From: Roseovarius sp. SCSIO 43702
GTDB taxonomy: Bacteria > Pseudomonadota > Alphaproteobacteria > Rhodobacterales > Rhodobacteraceae
Reading direction: 5' to 3'
DNA: 64,000 bases
NCBI RefSeq assembly: GCF_019599045.1
Contig: NZ_CP080623.1
Coordinates: 828,501 to 892,500 of the forward strand
Both the position numbers and the translations under genes were made by a program. Positions 9,488 through 18,307 of the stretch are shown here, piece by piece. The number at the start of each line of letters is the position of its first letter. The stretch's first letter is position 1. Under the pieces are notes generated by a model. The model was given only the letters and a program-made list of their open reading frames with translations, had not been told where the DNA came from and did no database searches.

Positions 9488-9554
9488 AGGATGTTCCTTT
9501 CCGTTTGCCTTGCCCGGACGGCGGCTTGATCGCCGCTCTGCCCGTCTCAGGCAT

Positions 9555-9576
9555 CACAATCTCATTGATGATTGTG
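9555..9576 (-). other. Stem-loop between the second pilin gene and cpaB
   Basis: A perfect 7-bp inverted repeat (CACAATC / GATTGTG, 8-nt loop) lies in the 125-bp gap after the pilin stop. There is no T-run, so it is more likely an mRNA-stabilising or attenuating hairpin, or an operator, than a full terminator. Confidence 0.45.
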
Positions 9577-9612
9577 GCGAGGGTCGGGCCGGCTCGAGGT
9601 TGTTTCGTGGCG

Positions 9613-9795
9613 TCAGCTGCCCACGTTCATGCCGCTGACCGACGTGCTGATCTTGGTCGCGATGCCGGAGATGCCGCCCTTGGCGGTGATGATGGCGCTC
9701 GTTCCGAGACCGACGATGGCCGCGGTCAGGACGACCCAGTCCACCGTCACGGCGCCGGCGTCGTCTTCGACGAATTTCTTGAGAGTGAGTTTCAT
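9613..9795 (-). CDS. flp: Flp family type IVb pilin (second copy)
   Basis: A 60-residue prepilin. A short charged leader (MKLTLKKFVEDDAG) is followed by the predicted prepilin-peptidase site after Gly14 and a hydrophobic helix AVTVDWVVLTAAIVGLG. Canonical Flp pilins have Glu-Tyr at mature positions 5-6; here the pair is Asp-Trp. I chose ATG 9795 over the in-frame GTG at 9807 because AAGGTGG is then correctly spaced. The mature C-terminus is Ser/Gly-rich (STSVSGMNVGS). It is the major-subunit type, paired with a close paralogue upstream. Confidence 0.88.
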   Translation of the reverse strand: MKLTLKKFVEDDAGAVTVDWVVLTAAIVGLGTSAIITAKGGISGIATKISTSVSGMNVGS

Positions 9796-9928
9796 GTCTT
9801 CATCCACCTTTCAGCAGCAATGACTGAATGCAACGGTGAACGAGCGTTCTGCCACGATCCTGGTCGACACGGGGGGTCCAACTTACCGCGGGCCGATGAC
9901 GCTGCACATGAGTATTCAGAATAGTATG

Positions 9929-9961
9929 AGGAGAGCCGCAGATCGGCGATCCGCCGCTCTC
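9929..9961 (-). other. Stem-loop between the two pilin genes
   Basis: GGAGAG...CTCTCC ends enclose a second small hairpin (CGGCG GAT CGCCG on the minus strand). It sits 31 bp after the stop of the first pilin gene and lacks a T-tract. Its position suggests transcript processing between pilin cistrons; function is inferred only. Confidence 0.4.
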
Positions 9962-9991
9962 CTGAAGGGTTTGGGTAACCTCGGGGTGGGC

Positions 9992-10180
9992 TTAGCTGCC
10001 CTGACCCACGGTCGTGCCCGAAACACCGGTCTTGATGCCCGACGCCAGGCTGTCGATGCCGCCTTTGACCGTGCCGACACCGGCAACGCCAAGGCCCACG
10101 ACTGCTGCGGTCAGAACGACCCAGTCAACCGTCACAGCACCGTCTTCGTCTTTCTTGAAGTTCTTGAAGAATTTGATCAT
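9992..10180 (-). CDS. flp: Flp family type IVb pilin (first copy)
   Basis: A 62-residue prepilin: leader MIKFFKNFKKDEDG, cleavage expected after Gly14, then AVTVDWVVLTAAVVGLGVAG as the N-terminal polymerisation helix. As in the second copy, the usual mature Glu5-Tyr6 pair is Asp-Trp. The start ATG at 10180 has a strong GGAGG 8 bp upstream; a longer frame would start at TTG inside that site. The C-terminus (TGVSGTTVGQGS) is small and polar. It is first in the Tad transcript, and its promoter must lie in the AT-rich stretch to the right. Confidence 0.9.
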   Translation of the reverse strand: MIKFFKNFKKDEDGAVTVDWVVLTAAVVGLGVAGVGTVKGGIDSLASGIKTGVSGTTVGQGS

Positions 10181-10527
10181 TGTTTGTCCCTCCAAAGGAT
10201 CAGTTTACTCAGGTTCACAACCATTTTGCCGTTGCAGGGCCGCCTCTCTCTTGGCCCTCAGCGCCGTGGTATGAGCAGATATAGCCAGTGAAATCGGGCA
10301 GCATTTGGGCGCGATTCGTGCCTTTTTGGTTCGAATGAAAATAACTGGTTGCGAATATGCTAACGCGCTGGAATGGAACGATTAAAAACTTGGAAAAATG
10401 ATGATGGAGGCGCGTTTTGCCCTTTTCGCACGGGAAAATCCGCGTCCCGTTGTTTGAAAAACTGGCCCGATAGGCCCGTCTCTGCGATACTGTCCGCAAA
10501 AGAAAAACGATACGGGCAGTCAGACCA
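10181..10527. promoter_or_regulatory. Divergent intergenic region between pilin and lytic transglycosylase
   Basis: A stretch of 347 bp without a credible gene. The part 10285-10440 is clearly more AT-rich than its surroundings (AAAATAACTGG, GATTAAAAACTTGG) and must contain the pilin promoter on the minus strand and the promoter of the transglycosylase on the plus strand. I could not assign -35/-10 boxes or a CtrA TTAA-N7-TTAA site with confidence. Confidence 0.5.
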
Positions 10528-11409
10528 ATGATAGTTTTTCCACGGCCCATGCGGTTCGCCGGGGCGGGTCTTGCGATTCTGGCCGCAGGCTGGGCGCAGG
10601 GGGTGGCCGCGGGCGATCCCGCACCTTTCCCCGATTTCACATTCAAGAAGGGCACGCCGCCCAAGGCCACGGCCAAGAAGCGCATCACCGTACAGATCAC
10701 CGCCGAGGAATTCGCCGCGCAGGGGCGGGCGCGCTCGAACGGCGGGACATCGACGGAGGAGGAAGAGCCCGTATCCGCCGAGACGCCGGGCGAGGCCGGT
10801 GTCATTCGTGCCGCGGGGCTTTACGACTGGTTCTGGGATACCGTGCCCACCGGCGTGAGCGAAAGCGGCGCGCTCAGGCTGGAATCGGCGCTCATCCGGC
10901 TGGGCAAGCCGCCGGCGGGCGAGGCGGCGCCGCAGTTCCGGCTTCAGACCTTGCAGAAGATCGCGGCCGCCCAAGGCCAGCACATCCTGGCCGCGACCGT
11001 GGGAACCGAGGTGTCGCCGGCGCTGGTGCTGGCGGTGATCGCGGTGGAATCGGGCGGGCGGGCCGATGCGCTGAGCAGCGCGGGGGCGCAGGGCCTCATG
11101 CAGCTCATCCCCGATACCGCCACGCGGTTCGGCGTGACCGACAGCCTGGAACCCGGACAGAACATCAAGGGCGGTGTCGCCTATCTCGACTGGTTGTTGA
11201 AGGAGTTCGCGGGCGATCCGATCCTCGCGCTCGCGGGCTATAACGCGGGGGAAAACGCGGTCAAGACACATGCGGGCGTCCCGCCCTATGGCGAGACGCG
11301 CGATTACGTTCCGAAAGTGCTTGCCGCCTATGACGTGGCGCGGGGCCTGTGCAAGACGCGGCCTCAGTTCATCACGGATGGCTGCGCGCTCAACATCGCG
11401 ATGAAATGA
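10528..11409 (+). CDS. Periplasmic lytic transglycosylase (SLT domain)
   Basis: A 293-residue exported protein with a Sec-type signal (to about residue 28, ending GVAAGD) and a low-complexity linker. The C-terminal SLT lysozyme-like domain has the catalytic Glu174 in VIAVESGG, the conserved SSAGAQGLMQLIPDTATRFG and the GYNAG motif. It cleaves glycan strands of peptidoglycan. It is divergent from the pilin operon, where a local wall-remodelling role in pilus assembly is plausible but inferred. The start ATG at 10528 gives a sensible signal peptide; MRFAGAGLAIL seven codons in is an alternative. Confidence 0.88.
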   Translation: MIVFPRPMRFAGAGLAILAAGWAQGVAAGDPAPFPDFTFKKGTPPKATAKKRITVQITAEEFAAQGRARSNGGTSTEEEEPVSAETPGEAGVIRAAGLYDWFWDTVPTGVSESGALRLESALIRLGKPPAGEAAPQFRLQTLQKIAAAQGQHILAATVGTEVSPALVLAVIAVESGGRADALSSAGAQGLMQLIPDTATRFGVTDSLEPGQNIKGGVAYLDWLLKEFAGDPILALAGYNAGENAVKTHAGVPPYGETRDYVPKVLAAYDVARGLCKTRPQFITDGCALNIAMK

Positions 11410-11424
11410 GACCGCGCAGCGCGG

Positions 11425-11718
11425 TCAGCCGGTGAAGACGTCGGCCCAGTCGGGATGCCGGTCGCGCATCGCCTTCACGAAGGAACAGAGCGGGACGATC
11501 CTGAAGCCATCCGCGCGCGCATCGGCCACCAGCCTCTCGACCAGCGCGCGCCCCGCGCCGGTGCCGCGCAGGGCATCTGGCACGCCGGTGTGGTCGGCGA
11601 TCACCTGCGTGGCACCGAGGCGGGAATAGGTGAGTTCCGCCTCGGCCCCGTCCTGGCGCAGGACGTAGCGGCCCTTCGAGTCGCTCTCCTCGTGGCTTAT
11701 CTCGCGCTCAGCCGACAA
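11425..11718 (-). CDS. Small GNAT-fold N-acetyltransferase (YidJ-like)
   Basis: A 97-residue protein of the short GNAT family (COG2388 type). It has the acetyl-CoA loop [20 protein letters not shown] and the terminal [20 protein letters not shown] that marks this family. It probably acetylates or binds a small amine; the substrate is unknown. Its start overlaps the end of the CoA-transferase beta-subunit gene by 11 bp, so it is likely translated from the same message. A GC-rich palindrome (GACCGC...GCGGTC) at its stop lies between it and the convergent transglycosylase. Confidence 0.8.
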   Translation of the reverse strand: MSAEREISHEESDSKGRYVLRQDGAEAELTYSRLGATQVIADHTGVPDALRGTGAGRALVERLVADARADGFRIVPLCSFVKAMRDRHPDWADVFTG

Positions 11719-12337
11719 TGGTGGCCTCCGTCGCGTCGCGAAGCTGTTCCTCGGTCACGCCATCGGCCAGCTCCACGATCCTGAGCCCCCCCTCGACCAC
11801 GTCGAGCACGCCGAGATTGGTGATGATCCGATCGACGACACCCGTTCCGGTAAGCGGCAGCGTGCATTCCTTGAGGAGCTTGCTTTCGCCATGCTTGTTC
11901 TGGTGGTCCATCACGACGACGACACGGCCCACCCCGGCCACGAGGTCCATCGCGCCGCCCATGCCCTTCACCAGCTTGCCGGGGATCATCCAGTTCGCCA
12001 GGTCGCCGTTCTCGGCCACTTCCATCGCGCCGAGGATCGCCATGGCGATCTTGCCGCCCCGGATCATCCCGAAGCTGGTCGCGCTGTCGAAATAGGACGT
12101 GTGGGGCAGGGCGGTGACGGTCTGCTTGCCCGCGTTGATGAGGTCGGGGTCGACCTCGTCCTCGGTGGGGAAGGGGCCGATGCCCAGCATCCCGTTTTCC
12201 GATTGCAGGGTCACGTTCACGCCCTCGGGGATGTAGTTCGCCACGAGCGTCGGAATGCCGATGCCGAGGTTCACATACATGCCGTCTTCGAGTTCACGCG
12301 CCGCGCGGGCGGCCATCTGATTGCGGTCCCATGCCAT
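11708..12337 (-). CDS. scoB: 3-oxoacid CoA-transferase subunit B
   Basis: A 209-residue family I CoA-transferase beta subunit with the N-terminal glycine loop [16 protein letters not shown] and the catalytic glutamate in [28 protein letters not shown] is also typical. With subunit A it moves CoA from succinyl-CoA to a 3-oxoacid such as acetoacetate, feeding ketone bodies or poly-hydroxybutyrate products into the TCA cycle. It follows scoA with a 4-bp gap. Confidence 0.92.
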   Translation of the reverse strand: MAWDRNQMAARAARELEDGMYVNLGIGIPTLVANYIPEGVNVTLQSENGMLGIGPFPTEDEVDPDLINAGKQTVTALPHTSYFDSATSFGMIRGGKIAMAILGAMEVAENGDLANWMIPGKLVKGMGGAMDLVAGVGRVVVVMDHQNKHGESKLLKECTLPLTGTGVVDRIITNLGVLDVVEGGLRIVELADGVTEEQLRDATEATIVG

Positions 12338-12341
12338 GATC

Positions 12342-13055
12342 TCAGCCCTCCCGGATGGTGCGTTGTTCGATGCGTTTCTCGTGATCGCCCTGGATCAGGC
12401 GGTGCACGTAGATGCCCGGCAGGTGGATCGCGTCGGGATCGAGCGAGCCCTTGGGCACGATCTCCTCGACCTCCATCACGCAGGTCCGGCCGCACATGGC
12501 CGCGGGCGGGTTGAAGTTGCGCGCGGTCTTGCGGAAGATCGCGTTGCCGGTCTCGTCGGCTTTCCATGCCTTGACGATGGAGAGATCGGCGAAGATGCCG
12601 CGCTCCATGATGTAGGTCTCGGGTTCGCCATCGGGGCCGGTGGGGAAATCCTTGTGCTCCTTGCCCTCGGCCACCTGCGTGCCCACCCCGGTCTTGGTGT
12701 AGAAGCCTGGGATGCCCGCGCCGCCCGCGCGCATGCGCTCGGCGAGCGTGCCTTGCGGGTTGAACTCGATCTCGAGCTCGCCCGCGAGATACTGGCGCAT
12801 GAACTCGGCGTTCTCGCCCACGTAGGACGACATCATCTTCCGGACCTGCCGCGTCTGGAGCAGGATGCCGATGCCGAAATCGTCGACGCCCGCGTTGTTC
12901 GAGGCGAAGGTGAGGTCCCTGGTGCCGGCGTCGCGGATGGCGGCGAGCAGAAGCTCGGGGATGCCGCAGAGGCCAAAGCCGCCCGCCGCGATCGTCATGC
13001 CGTCAAAGAGCAGCCCGTCGAGCGCGTCGGACGCGGATGAGTAGATCTTGTCCAC
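12342..13055 (-). CDS. scoA: 3-oxoacid CoA-transferase subunit A
   Basis: A 237-residue family I CoA-transferase alpha subunit. It carries [18 protein letters not shown] near residue 20 (the CoA-binding glycine loop), [13 protein letters not shown], and the C-terminal [19 protein letters not shown] seen in SCOT-type enzymes rather than glutaconate or citrate CoA-transferases. It is the first gene of a scoA-scoB-GNAT unit. The 155-bp gap to the divergent DMT transporter should contain its promoter. Confidence 0.92.
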   Translation of the reverse strand: MDKIYSSASDALDGLLFDGMTIAAGGFGLCGIPELLLAAIRDAGTRDLTFASNNAGVDDFGIGILLQTRQVRKMMSSYVGENAEFMRQYLAGELEIEFNPQGTLAERMRAGGAGIPGFYTKTGVGTQVAEGKEHKDFPTGPDGEPETYIMERGIFADLSIVKAWKADETGNAIFRKTARNFNPPAAMCGRTCVMEVEEIVPKGSLDPDAIHLPGIYVHRLIQGDHEKRIEQRTIREG

Positions 13056-13210
13056 GTAACTCTCCTGTCTGTCGTGATCTGCCCAGCGTTGTGGCCGGGC
13101 GCGCGGGAATAGTCAACGCCGCGCCGGCGGGGAATCGCGCCCGACCGGGGCGGTCGGGGCATGGACAGTGCCGCGCGGCTGGGGTCATCTGGCCCGCGGA
13201 GGAGAGTGGC

Positions 13211-14125
13211 ATGATCACCGACAACCTCAAGGGCGCGCTTTGCATCATCGCGGCGATGGTCTGTTTCGTCGTGAACGACGTGTTCGTGAAGCTCATGGGC
13301 GAAAGCGTGGCGTGGCATCAGGTCATCGTGATGCGCAGCGTCGCCGCGGCGATATGCCTCGTCGCGGTGTCGCCGTGGCTGGGTGGATGGCCGGGGCCGC
13401 GCAGGATGGGCCGCCTGATGCGCGACCGGCGGGTGATGCTTCGGGTCGGCTTCGAGACGCTGGGGATGACCGTGTGGGTCGTGGCCCTGGTGAAGATGCC
13501 GCTTTCCGGGGCGATCGCGGTCAATCAGCTTCTGCCGGTCTTCCTCATGCTGGGGGGCGTGATCGTTCATGGCGAGCGTCCCGGCCTTCACCGGCTGGGT
13601 GCGGCGGGCGTGAGCATCCTGGGTGTGCTCATGGTGGTGAAGCCCGGCAGCGATGCCTTCTCGGTCTACGCGCTCCTTGCCGCGCTCTCGGCGGCGTCGA
13701 TGGCGGCGCGGGACACGGTGACGCGCTCCATGACGCTGTCCTTCGGCGCGGCCCAGGTGGCGCTTCTGAGCATCGCGGCGATGATCGCGCTGGGCCTTGT
13801 CGCGAGCCGCGGCACCACGTGGGAGCCGTTCTCGCCGGCGCTGCTGGGCGCTGCCGCCGGATCGGGCGCGGCGCTGGCCGGGGCGTTCGTGCTGATCCTG
13901 CGCGGGGTGCAGATGGGCGACATGAGCTTTCTCGCGCCGTTCCGCTACACCGGCCTCGTGGTGGGCCTCGCCCTGGCCTGGGCGGTGTTCGGCGAGCGGC
14001 CGGATGGCTGGGCAATCCTCGGCGCGGTCATCATCGTGGTGGCGGGTGTCTATCTCATGGCGCGGGAACGGCGGGCTCGGGCGCGGCACGGGGTGCCACC
14101 GGCCGATGTGCCACCGCTGAGGTGA
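13211..14125 (+). CDS. DMT-family (EamA) transporter
   Basis: A 304-residue integral membrane protein with about ten hydrophobic segments arranged as two EamA repeats (first half from GALCIIAAMVCFVVNDVFVK, second from YALLAALSAASMAARDTVTR). Family members export amino acids, metabolites or nucleotide-sugar precursors; the substrate cannot be read from the sequence. The ATG at 13211 is preceded by GGAGAG and is preferred over a longer open frame starting at 13037, whose N-terminus is Arg-rich and unlike the family. Confidence 0.85.
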   Translation: MITDNLKGALCIIAAMVCFVVNDVFVKLMGESVAWHQVIVMRSVAAAICLVAVSPWLGGWPGPRRMGRLMRDRRVMLRVGFETLGMTVWVVALVKMPLSGAIAVNQLLPVFLMLGGVIVHGERPGLHRLGAAGVSILGVLMVVKPGSDAFSVYALLAALSAASMAARDTVTRSMTLSFGAAQVALLSIAAMIALGLVASRGTTWEPFSPALLGAAAGSGAALAGAFVLILRGVQMGDMSFLAPFRYTGLVVGLALAWAVFGERPDGWAILGAVIIVVAGVYLMARERRARARHGVPPADVPPLR

Positions 14126-14206
14126 TCACGGCTCCGTCAGCGGCGGGAACCGGCCCGACCGACCCGGCGTTGGACGCGAAAGAAAGAACATGATCGGCGA
14201 GGCCAG

Positions 14207-15481
14207 ATGCCAGATTTCGAAATTCCCGCCCTGCTCGAGACCGTGTTCGAGAAATCCGACATTTCCGAAGATACCCGCAAGCTTCTGAGCGCGCCCAATC
14301 GCAAGCTCGAAGCCTCGGTCCCGCTGAGGCGCGACGATGGCAGCCTGGACGTGTTGCGCGCGTGGCGGGTGCAATATGACACGACCCTCGGCCCCGGGAA
14401 GGGCGGCGTGCGGTTCCATCCCGACGTGGATGCGCGCGAAGTCACGGAGCTGGCGTTCTGGATGACGTTGAAATGCGCGCTTCTCGAATTGCCGTTCGGC
14501 GGGGCCAAGGGGGGCGTTCAGGTCGATCCCAAGGCGTTGTCGCCGCTCGAGGTGGAGCGGCTCGCGCGGGGATACGTGGCGGCCGTGGCCGATATCATCG
14601 GGCCGGACCGCGACATCCCGGCGCCCGACGTGCACACCAACCCGCGGATCATGGGATGGATGGCCGACGAATTCTCCAAGATCAACCGTAGCCACCAGCC
14701 CGCCGCGATGACCGGCAAACCCGTGTGTCTTGGCGGGAGCGAAGGCCGGATCGCGGCCACGGGGTGTGGCGCGCTCATCGTTTTGCGGGAATGGATCGAG
14801 CGACAGGACAAGCGGCCCGCGGACGTGAGCGTCGCGGTGCAGGGTTTCGGCAGCGCGGGCGGGCATTTCGCCTGCCTCGCGCACGAGGCGGGGTTTCGCG
14901 TGGTGGCGGTCTCGGACAGCAAGACAGCCGTGCATGACGAGGCGGACCTCGATCCCCGACCGATCTTCGAATGCAAGCGGAATGGCGATGCCGAGGGTGT
15001 TCTCTATTGCGAGAAATCCGTGGCCGACGAGGACGGGAAGGAAGAGATCGGACAGGAGGAGCTTCTGAAGCTCGAAGTGGATGTCCTGGCCCTGGCCGCG
15101 ATGGAGAACGCCGTGACGAAGAAGAATGCCAAGGGCATCAGGGCGCCGCTCATCCTCGAGATCGCGAACGGCCCGGTGAGCGCCGACGCGGACGAGATCC
15201 TGCGGGAGCGCGATCATGTGATGCTGCCCGATATCCTCGTCAACGCGGGTGGTGCGACGGTGAGCTACTTCGAATGGATCCAGTCGCGCACCGGCGAATA
15301 CTGGAGAGAGGAGCAGGTGACCGAGCGGCTCGAGGCGCGGATGGTCGATGCCGCGACCCGTGTCTTCGATCGCGCCGAGGCCGACGACGTGCCGGCGCGC
15401 GAGGCGGCCTATGCGCTGGCCGTCGAGCGGATCGCGCGCGCGGTGGCGAGCCGGGGAAACCGGAGTTACTTCGCGGGATAG
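14207..15481 (+). CDS. gdhA: Glu/Leu/Phe/Val dehydrogenase family enzyme (glutamate dehydrogenase-like)
   Basis: A 424-residue enzyme with the dimerisation/substrate domain (GPGKGGVRFHPDV, KCALLELPFGGAKGG with the catalytic lysine region, PAPDVHTNPRIMGWM) and a C-terminal Rossmann domain (VQGFGSAGGHFACLAHEAGF). It catalyses reversible oxidative deamination, most likely of glutamate to 2-oxoglutarate with NAD(P). The length of about 420 residues fits the hexameric, NAD-type bacterial and archaeal group. Substrate and cofactor choice remain unproven. It is monocistronic and convergent with topA. Confidence 0.88.
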   Translation: MPDFEIPALLETVFEKSDISEDTRKLLSAPNRKLEASVPLRRDDGSLDVLRAWRVQYDTTLGPGKGGVRFHPDVDAREVTELAFWMTLKCALLELPFGGAKGGVQVDPKALSPLEVERLARGYVAAVADIIGPDRDIPAPDVHTNPRIMGWMADEFSKINRSHQPAAMTGKPVCLGGSEGRIAATGCGALIVLREWIERQDKRPADVSVAVQGFGSAGGHFACLAHEAGFRVVAVSDSKTAVHDEADLDPRPIFECKRNGDAEGVLYCEKSVADEDGKEEIGQEELLKLEVDVLALAAMENAVTKKNAKGIRAPLILEIANGPVSADADEILRERDHVMLPDILVNAGGATVSYFEWIQSRTGEYWREEQVTERLEARMVDAATRVFDRAEADDVPAREAAYALAVERIARAVASRGNRSYFAG

Positions 15482-15514
15482 GCGGCATCCGCTGGAAGCG
15501 GACAGGGTGCCGCC
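15481..15514. terminator. Inverted repeat between gdhA and topA
   Basis: A 10-bp stem with one G-T pair (GGCGGCATCC / GGGTGCCGCC) directly after the gdhA stop. There is no T-tract on either strand, so it is a weak or bidirectional terminator candidate for the convergent genes. Confidence 0.4.
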
Positions 15515-15532
15515 TGGCGCAATGACACCGGG

Positions 15533-18214
15533 CTACTTGGACTTGGCGGTCGCCTTCTTCTTCGGGGCGGCTTTCTTCTTGGCCGCGGGCTTCTTCTTGC
15601 CCTTCTTGGCGGCCTTCTCCTCGATCAGGGCGAGGGCCATCTCCATCGTGACCTGGTCCGGGTCGGTGTCCTTGGGAATGGTCGCGTTCACCTTCTCCCA
15701 CTTGACGTAAGGCCCGTAGCGGCCGTCCATCACGTTGATCGGGCCGCCATGTTCGGGATGCTCGCCCAGTTCCTTGAGCGGCTTGGCCGCGGCGCGGCCA
15801 CGCCCGCCGGGATTGGCGCGTTTCTCGGCCAGAAGCTCGACCGCGCGGTTCATGCCCAGTTCGAACACGTCCGCCGGGTCCTTGAGATTGGCATAGACGC
15901 CCTTGGCCTCACCCTCGGCCTTGTGGTGGACGTAGGGCCCGAACCGGCCGAAATTGGTGGTGATCATGCCGCCATCGGGATGCTCGCCGATCTCGCGCGG
16001 CAGGCTCAGAAGGGTCACGGCCTTCTCGAGCGTCATGTCGGCGGGCTCCCACCCCTTGGGGAGCGAGGCGCGCTTGGGCTTCTTGTTCTCCTCGGTGGCC
16101 TCGCCGCGCTGCACGTAGGGGCCGAAGCGGCCCGAGCGCAGGCTGATCTCGTCGCCATTGTCCACGCCCAGCACGCGGTCCTCGTTCTCGGCCGCCTCGC
16201 CGCCGATGGGGCGGGTGTAGCGGCATTCGGGATAGTTGCCGCAGCCCACGAAGCCGCCCGAGCGCGAGGTCTTGAGATGCAGCTTGCCCTCGCCGCAGAG
16301 CGGGCAGATGCGCGGATCGGTCCCGTCCTCGCGCGGCGGATAGAGCGTGGGTGCAAGCGCCTCGTCCAGCACGTCGAGCACCTCGGCGATGCGAAGCTCG
16401 GACGTCTCGGCGATGGCCGCCGAGAAATCGCGCCAGAAGCGGGCCAGCACCTCCTTGTAGTCGGCATTGCCCGCGCTGATCACGTCGAGCTCTTCCTCGA
16501 GATTGGCGGTGAATTCGTAGCCCACGTATTTGCGGAAGAAATTCAGCAGGAAGATCGTGACGATCCTTCCCTTGTCCTCGGGGAAGAGGCGGTTGCCCTC
16601 CTTGCGGACATATTCGCGGTCCTGGATGGTGGTGAGGACCGACGCATAGGTCGAGGGGCGCCCGATCCCGAGCTCTTCCATCTTCTTCACCAGCGTCGCC
16701 TCGGTGTAGCGCGGCGGCGGCTGGGTGTGATGCTGAAGCCCCAGCACGGCGCCGTTTTCCGACAGGAGCGCGCCGGAATTGGCGCGGATGCCCTTCGCCT
16801 GGCGGTCCTCCGCGTCGATGACGGCGTCCTTGTCGGCCTCGCCTGCCTTGTCGAACTGGGCGCGGAGCGAGGATCTGGCGAACTCGGCGCGCTCGCCCTC
16901 GGAGATCTGGGGCAGGCGGCTGTCGTCATCCTCGGGTGCCACGTCGTCGCGCCCTTCTTCGTAGATGCGCAGGAACCCGTCGAAAAGCACGACCTGTCCG
17001 GTGGCGCGCAGGCCGACCTGTCCGTCCCTGCTCCCGATCTCGACCGTGGTGCGCTCGAGCCGCGCGCCTTCCATCTGGCAGGCGAGCGTGCGCTTCCAGA
17101 TGAGATCGTAGAGCTTGCGTTGATCCGCGTCCTTGAGCCTGAGCGCCTCGGCATCGGCGGTCATGTCGGTGGGGCGGATGCATTCATGCGCTTCCTGCGC
17201 GTTCTTGGCCTTGTTCTTGTAGACACGGGCCTTGGACGGCAGGTAGTCGGCACCGAAGCGGTCGCGGATCGCGGCGCGGGCGGCATCGACGGCCTCGGGG
17301 GCCATGTCGATCCCGTCGGTCCGCATGTAGGTGATATGCCCCGCCTCGTAGAGGCGCTGGGCCGCGCTCATCGTCTGGCGCGCGCCCATGCCGAACTTGC
17401 GGCTCGCCTCCTGCTGGAGCGTGGAGGTCATGAAGGGGGCGGCGGGGTTGCGCGAGGTGGGCTTGGCCTCGACCGATTGCACCGTGAGTTCGCGCGAGGT
17501 GACGGCCTGCACCGCGAGTTCGGCCTGGGTGGCGTTGGCGAGATCGTACTTGTCGAGCTTCTTGCCGGCGAGCGTCACGAGCCGCGCCTCGAATTCCTGT
17601 CCGCGGGGGGTGGAGAGCAGCGCCTTGACCGACCAGTATTCGCGGGGGTTGAACGCCTCGATCTCCATCTCGCGCTCGACGATGAGACGCAGGCAGACCG
17701 ATTGCACCCGGCCCGCGGACCGCGCGCCGGGAAGCTTGCGCCAGAGCACCGGGCTCAGGTTGAAACCGACGAGGTAGTCGAGCGCGCGGCGGGCGAGATA
17801 CGCCTCGACCAGGTCGTTGTCGACCTGGCGGGGGTTCTTCATCGCCTCGGTCACGGCGGCCTTGGTGATGGCGTTGAAGACCACGCGGCTGACGGGCGTG
17901 TCCTTGCCGATGGCCTTGCGCTTGCGCAGCGCCTCCTCGAGATGCCACGAGATCGCCTCGCCCTCGCGGTCGGGGTCGGTGGCGAGGATGAGCGCGTTGT
18001 CGTCCTTGAGCGCGTCGGCGATGGCCTTGACGTGTTTCTTGCTGTCGTTGCCCACCTCCCATTTCATCTCGAACCCCGCGTCGGGATCGACCGAGCCGTC
18101 CTTGGGGGGCAGGTCGCGGACGTGGCCGTAGGAGGCGAGAACGGTGTAGTCGGACCCCAGATACTTGTTGATTGTCTTGGCCTTGGCCGGGGATTCTACG
18201 ACGACAACGGGCAT
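15533..18214 (-). CDS. topA: DNA topoisomerase I
   Basis: An 893-residue type IA topoisomerase that relaxes negatively supercoiled DNA. The TOPRIM domain opens the protein (VVVESPAKAKTINKYLG, then ATDPDREGEAISWHLEEALR with the Mg-binding DxD). The catalytic tyrosine lies in AGHITYMRTDG near residue 300. One four-cysteine zinc ribbon (CPLCGEGKLHLKTS...GCGNYPECRY) follows, then three or more TopoI C-terminal repeats with the FGPYV motif and a Lys/Ala-rich tail. This architecture is typical of alphaproteobacterial TopA. It is 93 bp downstream of dprA. Confidence 0.96.
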   Translation of the reverse strand: MPVVVVESPAKAKTINKYLGSDYTVLASYGHVRDLPPKDGSVDPDAGFEMKWEVGNDSKKHVKAIADALKDDNALILATDPDREGEAISWHLEEALRKRKAIGKDTPVSRVVFNAITKAAVTEAMKNPRQVDNDLVEAYLARRALDYLVGFNLSPVLWRKLPGARSAGRVQSVCLRLIVEREMEIEAFNPREYWSVKALLSTPRGQEFEARLVTLAGKKLDKYDLANATQAELAVQAVTSRELTVQSVEAKPTSRNPAAPFMTSTLQQEASRKFGMGARQTMSAAQRLYEAGHITYMRTDGIDMAPEAVDAARAAIRDRFGADYLPSKARVYKNKAKNAQEAHECIRPTDMTADAEALRLKDADQRKLYDLIWKRTLACQMEGARLERTTVEIGSRDGQVGLRATGQVVLFDGFLRIYEEGRDDVAPEDDDSRLPQISEGERAEFARSSLRAQFDKAGEADKDAVIDAEDRQAKGIRANSGALLSENGAVLGLQHHTQPPPRYTEATLVKKMEELGIGRPSTYASVLTTIQDREYVRKEGNRLFPEDKGRIVTIFLLNFFRKYVGYEFTANLEEELDVISAGNADYKEVLARFWRDFSAAIAETSELRIAEVLDVLDEALAPTLYPPREDGTDPRICPLCGEGKLHLKTSRSGGFVGCGNYPECRYTRPIGGEAAENEDRVLGVDNGDEISLRSGRFGPYVQRGEATEENKKPKRASLPKGWEPADMTLEKAVTLLSLPREIGEHPDGGMITTNFGRFGPYVHHKAEGEAKGVYANLKDPADVFELGMNRAVELLAEKRANPGGRGRAAAKPLKELGEHPEHGGPINVMDGRYGPYVKWEKVNATIPKDTDPDQVTMEMALALIEEKAAKKGKKKPAAKKKAAPKKKATAKSK

Positions 18215-18307
18215 TGATGGGCCTTTCGACTCGGGGCGCTTCGGTATGGCGGCGGACCATGTGGGGTGTCGAAGGGAATTGTCAATGCGGTTGGCCCGCG
18301 GCGGAAC

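Noticed and set aside
15749..18217. An 822-codon open frame antisense to topA
   Set aside because: It is a GC-rich codon shadow of topA; the protein has no recognisable domain and runs opposite to a fully convincing gene.
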